A DNA stretch of 64,000 bases from Sphingomonas sp. S-NIH.Pt15_0812 (GCF_003951315.1 NZ_QLJH01000004.1:166201-230200), one strand, 5' to 3'; positions 10,611 through 20,126 are shown, counted from the first letter of the stretch. A program made the numbers and translations. The notes: generated by a model from the letters alone, not told the origin.

Positions 10611-10697
10611 TCAGGCGAAGGGCGTCGGCGCGACGGCCCCGATCGCGGTCAGGGCCGCGATCAGGCCGGTGAGGGTGAGCAGGAGATTGTGGCGCAT
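10611..10697 (-). CDS. Tiny hydrophobic peptide, 28 residues
   Basis: Short frame with ATG at 10697 and TGA at 10611. It reads as a two-residue basic head (RH) after Met, a single hydrophobic helix of about 18 residues and a short APTPFA tail. The ribosome site (GGGA) is weak, but the frame lies 36 bases after the 35-residue peptide gene on the same strand and shares its shape: hydrophobic Ala-rich helix, then Pro, one hydrophobic residue, terminal Ala. It could be a membrane peptide or a processed signal-peptide-like product. No known family was recognised. Confidence 0.45.
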   Translation of the reverse strand: MRHNLLLTLTGLIAALTAIGAVAPTPFA

Positions 10698-10733
10698 CGG
10701 AGCAGATCCCGGTGGGAGGAGGCCGGATCGCAC

Positions 10734-10841
10734 TCAGGCGATCGGCAGGACCGGCACGGCAGCCGAGACGGCGATGGCGGCGAAGACCAGCGCGGCGACC
10801 GAGGTGGTGACGAAGCGCTGGGCGGACTGGAAGTTGAACAT
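10734..10841 (-). CDS. Small hydrophobic peptide, 35 residues, sigma-54 controlled
   Basis: Frame with ATG at 10841 and TGA at 10734, preceded by a clear ribosome site (AAGGGA, eight bases upstream). It begins MFNFQSAQRFVTTS, then a single Ala/Val-rich transmembrane or signal helix (about 14-30) and a short VPVLPIA end. No catalytic residues. A near-consensus sigma-54 promoter lies about 57 bases upstream, which strengthens the case that it is expressed. From memory, sphingomonad genomes carry comparable short hypothetical proteins. It is probably an inner-membrane peptide and forms a two-gene unit with the 28-residue peptide. Confidence 0.6.
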   Translation of the reverse strand: MFNFQSAQRFVTTSVAALVFAAIAVSAAVPVLPIA

Positions 10842-11144
10842 GGTGGTTTTCCCTTTTTGACCGGGCAACGGAAGGTCGCTGCGGTCATCCGGGACTTTGC
10901 ATGGCGCGTGCCAATTTTGGAAACGGCGGAAATGCTCGGTTTTTGCCTGGCGCGGCCGCAGCGCTGGCGCGATTTCCCAATCGGCATGGCGTCAGCCGCC
11001 AAGGTTCGGGAAGAGAAAGCCCCCCGGACCAGGGGCGCATCGACCGCTCTTGTCAGCGCTGGGCTAAAGCCGTGCTGGGCCTGGATACGGGCCGCGACCT
11101 TGCCGAAGCCATCACGATCGCGGGATGGTGTCGGCCGCCGCCGA
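10842..11144. other. Intergenic region holding the sigma-54 promoter
   Basis: 303 bases without a gene between the regulator stop and the 35-residue peptide start. Apart from the sigma-54 promoter at 10898-10914, only short dyads were seen, such as GGCT/AGCC near 11064-11074. No convincing enhancer repeat was found. The region is somewhat less GC-rich around the promoter. Confidence 0.5.
10898..10914 (-). promoter_or_regulatory. Sigma-54 (-24/-12) promoter
   Basis: The minus strand reads TTGGCACGCGCCATGCA, against the consensus TTGGCACG-N4-TTGCA. Twelve of 13 core positions agree, and GG and GC are separated by the required ten bases. Transcription would start near 10887, giving a leader of about 46 bases before the ATG at 10841. 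About 230 bases of non-coding DNA upstream leave room for enhancer binding. Confidence 0.75.
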
Positions 11145-12071
11145 TCAGACGATCGGCAGCCCCGCCTTGCGCAATGCCGCGACATAGGCGCGCATCCCGC
11201 GTTCGGCGCGGGCGCTGAGCGCCAGGAAGGCGCGGCGGCGATCGGCGGGGTCGGGATGCCGCTCCAGCAACCCGGCCTCGGTCAGGCGGCTGATCCAGCG
11301 GAGCGCCGTGGTCGAGGGCACCGCCGCCGCGATGCACAGGCTGGAGACGGAGACGCGGTTCTGCTCCAGCCGGGCGGCGAACAGGTCGAGCAGCATGTCC
11401 CAGGCCGGGTCCTCGAACAGGTTCTTGCCCAGGAAGGTCTCGCGCATCCGCCGCGCCCGGATGGTCTGGCGAATCACCTGGGGATCGATCTCGACGGCGA
11501 TCGGCTCGATGCTGAAGCTCTGGCGGCGATCGCCGACCTCGTCGCCATCGTCGTTGATGTCGCGGTCGCGCGTGGCCAGGCGCGTCAGCAGTTCGGCGAT
11601 GCGCGCGATCTCCGCATTCACCCGGCGCAACCGGTCGCCATCATCCTCACGCCAGCGATCGGAAAGGCCGCTCTCCAACGTCATCCGCCCCGCGACCGCG
11701 AGTTCGCCGACCCATTCGGCGAAGCTGACGTCGCAGAGCAACTGCACGCGCAGGCCGATCAGCGCGCCGGCCACGATATCGATCTGGTTGACGGCAAAGG
11801 TCGCGACGACATTCAGATCGTCGCGCTCGGCCACGTCCCGGATCGCGGGCAGCGCCGCCAGCAACCGGTCCTCGTCGATGCCCTCCGCCGCCAGCATCAG
11901 CACCGGCCGGTCGATCACTGCCGCGCCCAGATCGGTGGCGTAGGACCAGTCGACGGCATGGACCAGCCGCCCGCCGGCATAGGTGATCACCTCCTCCGCC
12001 TCGGGCCGGGCATCCGGCGTCGCGACCAACACCACGTCGAACGTGTCGCCCGCCGCTACTCCATCCATCAC
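11145..12071 (-). CDS. Winged-helix (MarR-like) transcriptional regulator with an unusual N-terminal domain
   Basis: 308-residue protein. The last ~110 residues look like a MarR-type winged helix: ARRMRETFLGKNLFEDPAWD, then SVSSLCIAAAVPSTTALRWISRL as the helix-turn-helix, then GLLERHPDPADRRRAFLALS as the wing. The first ~130 residues alternate strands and helices (VVLVATPDARPEAEEVI, RPVLMLAAEGID, VVATFAVNQIDIVAG), resembling a degenerate receiver or flavodoxin-like domain without a recognisable phospho-acceptor. It lies 24 bases after pntB on the same strand and upstream of the sigma-54 peptide unit. Its targets are unknown. Confidence 0.75.
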   Translation of the reverse strand: MMDGVAAGDTFDVVLVATPDARPEAEEVITYAGGRLVHAVDWSYATDLGAAVIDRPVLMLAAEGIDEDRLLAALPAIRDVAERDDLNVVATFAVNQIDIVAGALIGLRVQLLCDVSFAEWVGELAVAGRMTLESGLSDRWREDDGDRLRRVNAEIARIAELLTRLATRDRDINDDGDEVGDRRQSFSIEPIAVEIDPQVIRQTIRARRMRETFLGKNLFEDPAWDMLLDLFAARLEQNRVSVSSLCIAAAVPSTTALRWISRLTEAGLLERHPDPADRRRAFLALSARAERGMRAYVAALRKAGLPIV

Positions 12072-12095
12072 GCTTCGTCCCCCGATCGTCGCCCG

Positions 12096-13589
12096 TCAGC
12101 CCAGGGCTTTGACGATCTCCTCCACCATCTTCTTCGCATCGGCAAGCAGCATCATCGTATTGTCGCGGTAGAAAAGCTCGTTGTCGACACCAGCATAGCC
12201 GACACCGCCCATGGATCGCTTGATGAACAATACGTTACGCGCTTTCTCGACATCGAGGACCGGCATGCCGTAGATCGGCGAGGACTTGTCGGTCTTGGCG
12301 GCGGGATTGGTCACGTCGTTGGCGCCGATGACGAACGCAACATCCGTCTGTGCGAAATCGCCATTGATGTCTTCCAGTTCAAAGACTTCGTCATAAGGAA
12401 CATTGGCCTCGGCGAGCAGGACATTCATATGACCCGGCATTCGTCCGGCCACGGGATGGATGGCGTATTTGACGCGCACCCCCTCCGCCTTCAACCGATC
12501 GGCCATTTCGCGCAACGCATGCTGCGCCTGCGCCACCGCCATGCCGTATCCGGGCACGATCACCACCTGTTCGGCCTGGCTCATCAGGAAGGCGGCATCC
12601 TCGGCCGAACCGCGCTTCCACGGCCGGTCGACGCCCGCGCCGCCCGCCGCCTCGCCGCCGGACGCCGCGCCGAAGCCGCCCGCGATCACGCTCAGGAAGC
12701 TGCGGTTCATCGCCCGGCACATGATGTAGGAGAGGATCGCCCCCGACGCGCCGACCAGCGCGCCGGTGATGATCATCGCGCCATTGCCCAGCGTGAAGCC
12801 CATCGCCGCCGCCGCCCAGCCGGAATAGCTGTTCAGCATCGACACCACGACCGGCATGTCCGCGCCGCCGATCGGCACGATCAGCAGGAAGCCGATGGCG
12901 AAGGACAGGATGGTGATCGTCCAGAACGCCCAGGGGGCCTGATCCTGCGCGAACAGCCCGACCAGTCCGACGATCGCGACCAGGATCGCCAGGTTGATCG
13001 CATGGCGCGCGGGCAGCAGGATCGGCTTGCCGCCCATATTGCCGTTGAGCTTCAGGAAGGCGATGACGCTGCCCGAAAAGGTGATCGCGCCGATCGCGAC
13101 GCCCAGCGCCATCTCGATGCGGCTGGCGGTGTGGATCGTCGCGAAGGGCTGGCCGATCATCGGCGTGACCAGTTCGGCGATGCCGAACGCCATGGGGTTG
13201 AGATAGGCCGCGACCCCGACCAGCACCGCCGCCAGCCCGACCAGCGAGTGGAAGGCGGCGACCAGTTGCGGCATCGCCGTCATCGCGATCCGCCGGGCGG
13301 TGACGATGCCGATCGCGGCGCCCAGACCGATGGCCGCGACGATTTCGAGAATGGCGATCCCATCGACCTCGAAACGGCCCAGAGAACAGCCCTCCGTCGT
13401 GCACAGCGATACCCCCGGCACATGCGTCACCAGCGTCGTGACCACCGCGATGGTCATGCCGATCATGCCCAGCCGGTTGCCGCGCTGGCTGCTCGCCGGG
13501 CTGGACAGGCCGCGCAGCGCCAGGATGAAGCACACCCCCGCCACCAGATAGGCGAAGGCCACCCAGGGGTTGGCCGCTACCTCATGCAT
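12096..13589 (-). CDS. pntB: Proton-translocating NAD(P)+ transhydrogenase subunit beta
   Basis: 497-residue integral membrane subunit. The first ~300 residues hold about eight to nine membrane helices, including GIAILEIVAAIGLGAAIG and GADMPVVVSMLNSYSGWAAA (the conserved PVVVSMLNSYSGWA loop). The C-terminal ~180 residues are the NADP-binding domain dIII with VVIVPGYGMAVAQAQHA, HPVAGRMPGHMNVLLAEA and FVIGANDVTNPAA. With the two alpha subunits it couples proton influx to hydride transfer from NADH to NADP+. It is the last pnt gene of the operon, 39 bases after pntAB. The segment with CTTEGC near residues 62-68 looks like a loop insertion. Confidence 0.97.
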   Translation of the reverse strand: MHEVAANPWVAFAYLVAGVCFILALRGLSSPASSQRGNRLGMIGMTIAVVTTLVTHVPGVSLCTTEGCSLGRFEVDGIAILEIVAAIGLGAAIGIVTARRIAMTAMPQLVAAFHSLVGLAAVLVGVAAYLNPMAFGIAELVTPMIGQPFATIHTASRIEMALGVAIGAITFSGSVIAFLKLNGNMGGKPILLPARHAINLAILVAIVGLVGLFAQDQAPWAFWTITILSFAIGFLLIVPIGGADMPVVVSMLNSYSGWAAAAMGFTLGNGAMIITGALVGASGAILSYIMCRAMNRSFLSVIAGGFGAASGGEAAGGAGVDRPWKRGSAEDAAFLMSQAEQVVIVPGYGMAVAQAQHALREMADRLKAEGVRVKYAIHPVAGRMPGHMNVLLAEANVPYDEVFELEDINGDFAQTDVAFVIGANDVTNPAAKTDKSSPIYGMPVLDVEKARNVLFIKRSMGGVGYAGVDNELFYRDNTMMLLADAKKMVEEIVKALG

Positions 13590-13628
13590 TTCGCCTCTCC
13601 CCCGTCACCGGCCTGATATGGGCCCCGT

Positions 13629-13919
13629 TCACTTGGCGGGGCGCTCCTTCTTCTTGTACATGGCCAGCATCCGCTGCGTCACCGCGAAGCCGCCGAAGAT
13701 GTTGATGCTGGCCAGCACCACCGCCGCCAGTCCCAGCGCCCTGGCCATGCCCGACCCCGCCGCGGCGGCCGCGACCAGCGCGCCGACGATGATGACCGAG
13801 GAGATGGCATTGGTCACCGCCATCAGCGGCGTGTGCAGCGCCGGGGTCACCGACCAGACGACGAAATAGCCGACGAAACAGGCCAGCACGAAGATGGAGA
13901 GGATGGCGATGAAGGTCAT
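13629..13919 (-). CDS. pntAB: Transhydrogenase subunit alpha, membrane part (alpha-2)
   Basis: 96-residue membrane protein starting at ATG 13919 (MTFIAILSIFVLACFVGYF). It has three to four hydrophobic helices with the conserved WSVTPALHTPLMAVTNAISS stretch of the domain II alpha segment, and INIFGGFAVTQRML near the end. In three-subunit transhydrogenases this piece is separate from the NAD-binding subunit. The gene lies between pntAA and pntB, as expected. A 133-base non-coding spacer separates it from pntAA; nothing notable was seen in it. Confidence 0.95.
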   Translation of the reverse strand: MTFIAILSIFVLACFVGYFVVWSVTPALHTPLMAVTNAISSVIIVGALVAAAAAGSGMARALGLAAVVLASINIFGGFAVTQRMLAMYKKKERPAK

Positions 13920-14052
13920 TGAGGCATCTCCGTCACGCCCTGCGCGCGCATCCATGTGAACGAACCCATATCCCCCGGACATGATCCTGGCCGCCCGGAG
14001 GGACGCCGAAGTCCATCATCCCCGTCCGGGGAAGGAATGGCGTCGCGACGCA

Positions 14053-15186
14053 TCATCCCCGCAGCCGTTCCGACACCACCGCCCCGCCGCGGGTCAGGCG
14101 GATCGCCTCGGCGATCGGGTCGCCATCGGGCAGGACGGGACGGCCGGCCTCCTTGTCCCAGAAGGCGCTGACGAAATTGAACAGGTTGCGCGCGAACAGC
14201 GCCGAGGCGTCCGCCGCCAGCCGGGCGGGCATGTTGCGATGGCCGATGATCGTCACGCCGCCCCGGCGCACGATCGCGCCCGGCACCGCGCCCTCGACAT
14301 TGCCACCCTGCTCCACCGCCAGGTCGACCACCACGCTGCCCGGCCGCATCGTCGCCAGTTGCGCCGCGCTGATCAGGCGCGGCGCGGGCCGGCCGGGGAT
14401 CAGCGCGGTGGTGATGACGATGTCCTGCCGGGCGATATGGCCGGAGACGAGCGCCGCCTGCGCCACCTGATATTCGGCGCTGGTCTCGCCGGCATAGCCG
14501 CCCTGCCCCTCGCCCTCGATGCCGGCGACCTGCTCGACGAAGATCGGCCTGGCGCCCAGCGACTGGATCTGCTCGCGCGTGGCGGAGCGGACATCGGTGG
14601 CGGAGACCTGCGCGCCCAGCCGGCGCGCGGTGGCGATCGCCTGCAACCCGGCGACGCCGACGCCCATCACGAAGACACGCGCGGCGGCGATGGTGCCGGC
14701 GGCGGTCATCATCATCGGCAGGGCGCGGCCATATTCCGACGCGGCGTCCAGCACCGCCTTGTAGCCGGCCAGATTGGATTGCGAGGACAGGATGTCCATC
14801 GACTGGGCGCGGGTGATTCGCGGCATCCACTCCATCGCCAGCGCCTCCAGCCCCAGCGCGGCATAGCCCTCCGCCCGCGCGCGACCGTCCGCGCCCAGCG
14901 GGTCGAGCGCGGCGACCAGCCAGGCGCCGGGCGCGGTGCCGCCGAGCCCGGCGGGATCGGGGCCGCGCACGCCCAGCACCAGTTCCGCGCCCGCCAGCAC
15001 GCCGGCCCGGTCCGCGACCGACGCGCCGGCGGCGGTATAATCCTCATCGATACAGCCGGCGGCGGTCCCGGCCCCGCGTTCGACGCCGACCTGAGCGCCC
15101 AGGCCCAGGAGCTTGCGGACGGTTTCCGGCGTGGCGGCGACGCGGGTTTCGCCCTCCGCCGTTTCGTGGAGGACGGCGATCTTCAT
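14053..15186 (-). CDS. pntAA: Transhydrogenase subunit alpha, NAD-binding part (alpha-1)
   Basis: 377-residue soluble dI subunit. It starts MKIAVLHETAEGETRVAATPETV, typical of the AlaDH/PNT N-terminal domain. It has an RITRAQSMDILSSQSNLAGYKAV segment and a Rossmann fold VFVMGVGVAGLQAIATARRLG (about 160-180), then VEQVAGIEGEGQGGYA and the RPAPRLIS mobile-loop region. It oxidises NADH and hands hydride to the NADP-domain of PntB. The start is five bases from the stop of the small oxidase-like gene, so the four genes are probably one transcript. Confidence 0.96.
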   Translation of the reverse strand: MKIAVLHETAEGETRVAATPETVRKLLGLGAQVGVERGAGTAAGCIDEDYTAAGASVADRAGVLAGAELVLGVRGPDPAGLGGTAPGAWLVAALDPLGADGRARAEGYAALGLEALAMEWMPRITRAQSMDILSSQSNLAGYKAVLDAASEYGRALPMMMTAAGTIAAARVFVMGVGVAGLQAIATARRLGAQVSATDVRSATREQIQSLGARPIFVEQVAGIEGEGQGGYAGETSAEYQVAQAALVSGHIARQDIVITTALIPGRPAPRLISAAQLATMRPGSVVVDLAVEQGGNVEGAVPGAIVRRGGVTIIGHRNMPARLAADASALFARNLFNFVSAFWDKEAGRPVLPDGDPIAEAIRLTRGGAVVSERLRG

Positions 15187-15190
15187 GGCG

Positions 15191-15361
15191 TCAGGCGATC
15201 AGCCAGATGACGCAGGCGACGATGGCCGCCACCGCGACCGCGCCCCATTTCAACATCCCGATCATCCGGGCATAGTCGGTCACATGCGCACCGAGATCGC
15301 CTCCGGCCACCTTGTGGCCAGCACCCCCGCCCGCACCATGGTCCGCGTCGCTTCCCGCCAT
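15191..15361 (-). CDS. aa3-type cytochrome c oxidase subunit IV-like small membrane protein
   Basis: 56-residue protein from ATG 15361; a longer upstream start adds only an unconserved Arg-rich tail. It has a Gly/His-rich soluble head, then HVTDYARMIGMLKWGAVAVAAI and one C-terminal membrane helix ending WLIA. This layout matches the bacterial aa3 oxidase subunit IV family, which has a short amphipathic region and a single helix. These genes often precede pntAA in alphaproteobacteria. The main oxidase subunits are not in this window. Confidence 0.75.
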   Translation of the reverse strand: MAGSDADHGAGGGAGHKVAGGDLGAHVTDYARMIGMLKWGAVAVAAIVACVIWLIA

Positions 15362-15493
15362 GTGACCCTCTGCCCTGTCTGTTCTGCGCCCGAGCCTAGA
15401 CTCGCGAGCCGAATCGCTCAAGCCTGTTCCCCCCTTTCCAGGATAGGGTGAAGCGGATCATTAACCTTGATCTAGCCAGAACGGACATGTTCC

Positions 15494-15510
15494 CCTAAGG
15501 CGGCCTTAGG
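15494..15510. promoter_or_regulatory. Perfect dyad CCTAAGGC-G-GCCTTAGG upstream of the sigma-54 activator
   Basis: Eight-base arms around one central base. A second AAGGC-T-GCCTT dyad is centred 48 bases downstream at 15550. The pair looks like an operator for a dimeric regulator, possibly autoregulation by the adjacent activator. Confidence 0.45.
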
Positions 15511-15542
15511 CTCCGGGGGGCGCCGACGGCGCAGGTGCGCGA

Positions 15543-15557
15543 TTAAGGCTGCCTTTA
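15543..15557. promoter_or_regulatory. Second AAGGC-T-GCCTT dyad, overlapping a CtrA-like box
   Basis: AAGGC (15545-15549), T, GCCTT (15551-15555). The same bases can be read as TTAA-N7-TTTA (15543-15557), seven of eight positions of the CtrA consensus TTAA-N7-TTAA. It lies 50 bases upstream of the activator ATG at 15607. Confidence 0.35.
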
Positions 15558-15606
15558 CCTGATGCGGCCTACACCCCGTACCGAACCGGGACGAGGTAGG
15601 GCGAGA

Positions 15607-17016
15607 ATGACGCGTAACGGACAGCGGCTGCTTCTACTGATCGACGACGAACCCGCGCAGCGGCGACTCGTCGCGGCGCTGGCGGCGCGGGCGGGCTGGC
15701 GCGCCTTGTTCGCCGCCGATGCCGATATGGCGATGGCGATGCTCGGCACGCCGGAGGGGGGCCAGCTCGATGCGATCCTCCTCGACCATTGGGCGGGCGA
15801 ACAGGATGCCAATGCGCTGATCGCCGAGTTGCGCGAACGCCGCCCGACGCTGCCGATCCTGATGCTGACCGCCAATGGCTCGGTCGCCCAGGCGGTGGCG
15901 GCGATGCGCGCGGGCGCGACCGATTTCCTGGTCAAGCCGCTGGCCCCCGAACGCCTGCTCGCCGCGCTGGAGGCGGCGGTGGCGGGCAGCGCGGCGGGCG
16001 AGCTGCGCCCGCTGACCGAGAAGATCCCGGCCTTGCTGGCGTTCGACGAGATCGTCGGCTCCGCCCCCGATTTCCGCGCCGCGCTGGCGATCGCGGCCAA
16101 GGCGGCGCGTGCCCGCGTGCCCGTGCTGCTGGAGGGCGAAAGCGGCGTCGGCAAGGAAGTGGTGGCGGAAGCGATCCATGCCGCATCCCCGCGCGCGCGC
16201 AAGCCGATGGTCGCGGTCAATTGCGGCGCGATCCCCGCCAATCTGGTCGAGTCGGAACTGTTCGGCCATGAGAAGGGCGCGTTCACCGGCGCGTTCGAGC
16301 GCAAGATCGGCCGCTTCCAGGAAGCGGACGGCGGGACGCTGTTCCTGGACGAGGTCGGCGACATGCCGCTCGACGCGCAGGTCAAGCTGCTGCGCGTGTT
16401 GCAGGAGGGCGAGATCCACCCGCTGGGCGCGCGCCATGCCCGCACCGTCGACGTGCGCGTGATCGCCGCGACCAACCGCCGCCTGGCCGAGGAGGTCGAG
16501 GCGGGCCGGTTCCGCGAGGATCTCTATTACCGGCTGAACGTGGTGCAGGTCGCCATTCCGCCCTTGCGCGACCGGTTGAGCGACGTGCCGGCGCTGGCCC
16601 GCCATCTGCTCGCCCGCATCGCGCGTCAGCCCGGCCTGCGCCCGCTGGGCATCACCGACGACGCGCTGCACCTGCTGTGCGCCTATGACTGGCCGGGCAA
16701 TGTCCGCCAGTTGCAGAACGCGCTCTTCCGCGCGGCGGTGCTATGCGAGGGCGATGCGCTGACCGCCGCCGACTTCCCGCAGATCGCGATGATGGGCGGC
16801 CGTCGCAGCGCTTCGGCGGTCGAGGGCGGCGGCGTGCAGCTCTTCCGCCCGGACGGGCATATGCGGCTGCTGGAGGATATCGAGGCGGACGTGATCCGCC
16901 TCGCGATCGGCCATTATCGCGGTCGCATGACCGAGGTGGCGCGCCGGCTCGGCATCGGTCGCTCGACCCTGTATCGCAAGCTCGCCGAACTGGGGATCGA
17001 GAGCAACGCCGCCTGA
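15607..17016 (+). CDS. NtrC-family sigma-54-dependent response regulator (orphan)
   Basis: 469 residues from ATG 15607. Receiver domain at 1-125 with DDE at 13-15, phospho-acceptor D60 (AILLDHW) and K110 (VKPL). AAA+ domain with Walker A GESGVGKE (177-184), the sigma-54-contacting GAFTGA loop (224-229) and Walker B FLDEVGD (246-252). A Fis-type helix-turn-helix closes the protein (MTEVARRLGIGRSTLYRKLAELG). It should activate RpoN promoters by ATP hydrolysis. No partner kinase is adjacent. The LDHW context of the phospho-Asp is atypical. Targets are not evident; flagellar (FlbD-like) or envelope-stress roles are possible. Confidence 0.94.
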   Translation: MTRNGQRLLLLIDDEPAQRRLVAALAARAGWRALFAADADMAMAMLGTPEGGQLDAILLDHWAGEQDANALIAELRERRPTLPILMLTANGSVAQAVAAMRAGATDFLVKPLAPERLLAALEAAVAGSAAGELRPLTEKIPALLAFDEIVGSAPDFRAALAIAAKAARARVPVLLEGESGVGKEVVAEAIHAASPRARKPMVAVNCGAIPANLVESELFGHEKGAFTGAFERKIGRFQEADGGTLFLDEVGDMPLDAQVKLLRVLQEGEIHPLGARHARTVDVRVIAATNRRLAEEVEAGRFREDLYYRLNVVQVAIPPLRDRLSDVPALARHLLARIARQPGLRPLGITDDALHLLCAYDWPGNVRQLQNALFRAAVLCEGDALTAADFPQIAMMGGRRSASAVEGGGVQLFRPDGHMRLLEDIEADVIRLAIGHYRGRMTEVARRLGIGRSTLYRKLAELGIESNAA

Positions 17017-17073
17017 TCCCCATCCGTAGGGGACACAGGCGACAAAGCCGGCGCACCGGCCTAAATCCAGACG

Positions 17074-18888
17074 ATGTGTTCCGGTGTTCGTCCAGACCCC
17101 GCGCCCGATCGACGGGTCGATGCGCCGCTGACCGCGCCCTTCGTCCTGCTCGACGATGCGCAGGCCCCCGCGCGCACCCGCCTGTATCGCCGGCCGGTGG
17201 CGGTGATCGAAACCCATGACCTGGCGGCGGTGCCGGCGGCGCTCGACCGGCTGCGCGCGGGGCTGGCGGACGGCTTCGATGCGGCGGGCTATCTATCCTA
17301 TGAAGCGGGTCACGCCTTCGAGCCGAAACTGGGCCCTCCCCCCGCGATCGACGCGCCGCTCCTGTGGTTCGGGCTGTTCCGGGGATGGGAGACGGTCGAC
17401 GCCGCCACGCTGCTGCCCGATCCGGCGGGCGGCTGGATCGGCGCGCCGGAGCCCGATGTCCCGCAGGCGCGCTATGAGGGGCAGGTGCGCGAGGTGCTGG
17501 AGCTGATCGCGGCGGGCGATCTCTACCAGGCCAATCTCAGCTTCCGCGCCACCGCCCGCATCGCGGGCGATCCGCTGTCCATCTATGCCGCCCTGCGCGC
17601 GCGGGCAGGGGCCGGCTGGGGGGCGTTGATCGACACCGGGCGCGACCGACTGCTCAGCCTGTCGCCCGAATTGTTCGTCGCGATCCGGGGCGACCGGCTG
17701 ACCTGCCGGCCGATGAAGGGCACCGCCCGCCGGGGTACGACCGAGACGGCGGATCGAGCGCTCGCCGCCGCGCTTCGCCGCGACGCCAAGCAGCGCGCCG
17801 AAAACCTGATGATCGTCGACCTGATGCGCAACGACCTGTCGCGCGTGGCGGTGCCCGGATCGGTCGCGGTGCCCGACCTGTTCGCGGTGGAGACCTATCC
17901 GACCGTCCACCAGATGACCTCCACCGTCACCGCGCGACTCGCCCCCGGCCGCGATGCGGTCGACGTGCTGGCGGCGGGCTTTCCCTGCGGATCGATCACC
18001 GGCGCGCCGAAATTGCGCGCGATGCAGGCGATCGCCGCGATCGAGGCGCGGCCGCGCGGCCTCTATACCGGGTCGATCGGCCATGTCGATTCGACCGGCG
18101 ATGCCGCCTTCAACGTGGCGATCCGCACCCTGACGATCCGGGGCGGCGACCGCGTGGCCAGCCTGTCGCTGGGGGCCGGAATCGTCGCCGATTCCGTTCC
18201 GGAAAATGAATGGAATGAATGCCTTGCCAAGGCCGCCTTCGTGGGCGACGGACAAAGGGTGTTCGACCTGATCGAAACCATGGCCTTCGACCCCGAAGCG
18301 GGGATCGCACTGCTCGACCGCCATCTAGCGCGGATGAAGGCGAGCGCGGCCGCGCTGGGCTTCGATTTCCACCGGCATGGCGCGCGCAACGAGTTGCAGG
18401 CCGCGACCTTCCGCCTGCGCCAGGCGCGCCGCGTGCGGCTGATGCTGTCGCCGAGCGGCGCGGTGGCGGTGGAGACCATGCCGATGCCGCCCGCGCCCAC
18501 CGCGCCGCTTTCCGTCGCCATCGTGCCGCTGCCGGTCGCGCCCGACGATCTGCGCCTGTGCCACAAGACCAGCGACCGCGGCTTCTACGATCGCGCCCGT
18601 GCGGCGGCGGGGACGGACGAGGTGCTGTTCGAACGGCCCGACGGATCGGTGACGGAGGGCAGCTTCACCAACCTCTTCGTGCCGCGGGACGGCGGGCTGC
18701 TGACGCCGCCGGCCGGCGGCCTGTTGCCGGGCGTGCTGCGCGAGGAGCTGCTGGCGCGGGGCGAGGCGCGGGAAGCGGTGCTGACCCGCGCCGACCTGCC
18801 GCCCCAGATCCTGCTCGGCAATGCGCTTCGGGGTTTGATGCCGGCACGGTTCGTTGCGGTTGCGAAATCCCCCGCCCTGCCGCTATAG
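17074..18888 (+). CDS. pabB-pabC: Aminodeoxychorismate synthase component I fused to 4-amino-4-deoxychorismate lyase
   Basis: 604-residue fusion. The N-terminal ~390 residues are the chorismate-utilising PabB domain with YQANLSFRA, CRPMKGTARRG, ENLMIVDLMRNDLSRV, VHQMTSTV and FPCGSITGAPKLRAM. The C-terminal ~200 residues are a PabC-type class IV aminotransferase-fold PLP enzyme with LLDRHLARMKASAAALGF, catalytic Lys in CHKTSDRGFYDRA and VTEGSFTNLF. Together they turn chorismate into p-aminobenzoate for folate, given glutamine amidotransferase PabA, which is not in the window. Start taken at ATG 17074. Confidence 0.94.
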   Translation: MCSGVRPDPAPDRRVDAPLTAPFVLLDDAQAPARTRLYRRPVAVIETHDLAAVPAALDRLRAGLADGFDAAGYLSYEAGHAFEPKLGPPPAIDAPLLWFGLFRGWETVDAATLLPDPAGGWIGAPEPDVPQARYEGQVREVLELIAAGDLYQANLSFRATARIAGDPLSIYAALRARAGAGWGALIDTGRDRLLSLSPELFVAIRGDRLTCRPMKGTARRGTTETADRALAAALRRDAKQRAENLMIVDLMRNDLSRVAVPGSVAVPDLFAVETYPTVHQMTSTVTARLAPGRDAVDVLAAGFPCGSITGAPKLRAMQAIAAIEARPRGLYTGSIGHVDSTGDAAFNVAIRTLTIRGGDRVASLSLGAGIVADSVPENEWNECLAKAAFVGDGQRVFDLIETMAFDPEAGIALLDRHLARMKASAAALGFDFHRHGARNELQAATFRLRQARRVRLMLSPSGAVAVETMPMPPAPTAPLSVAIVPLPVAPDDLRLCHKTSDRGFYDRARAAAGTDEVLFERPDGSVTEGSFTNLFVPRDGGLLTPPAGGLLPGVLREELLARGEAREAVLTRADLPPQILLGNALRGLMPARFVAVAKSPALPL

Positions 18889-18908
18889 CGCCGCCGCCCT
18901 CTCATTAA

Positions 18909-20120
<1,212 letters not shown>

Positions 20121-20126
20121 CCTCGT

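Noticed and set aside
10515..13616. 1033-codon open frame on the plus strand
   Set aside because: It runs antisense through the regulator and pntB. Its product is an Arg/Asp/Gln-rich shadow without domains.
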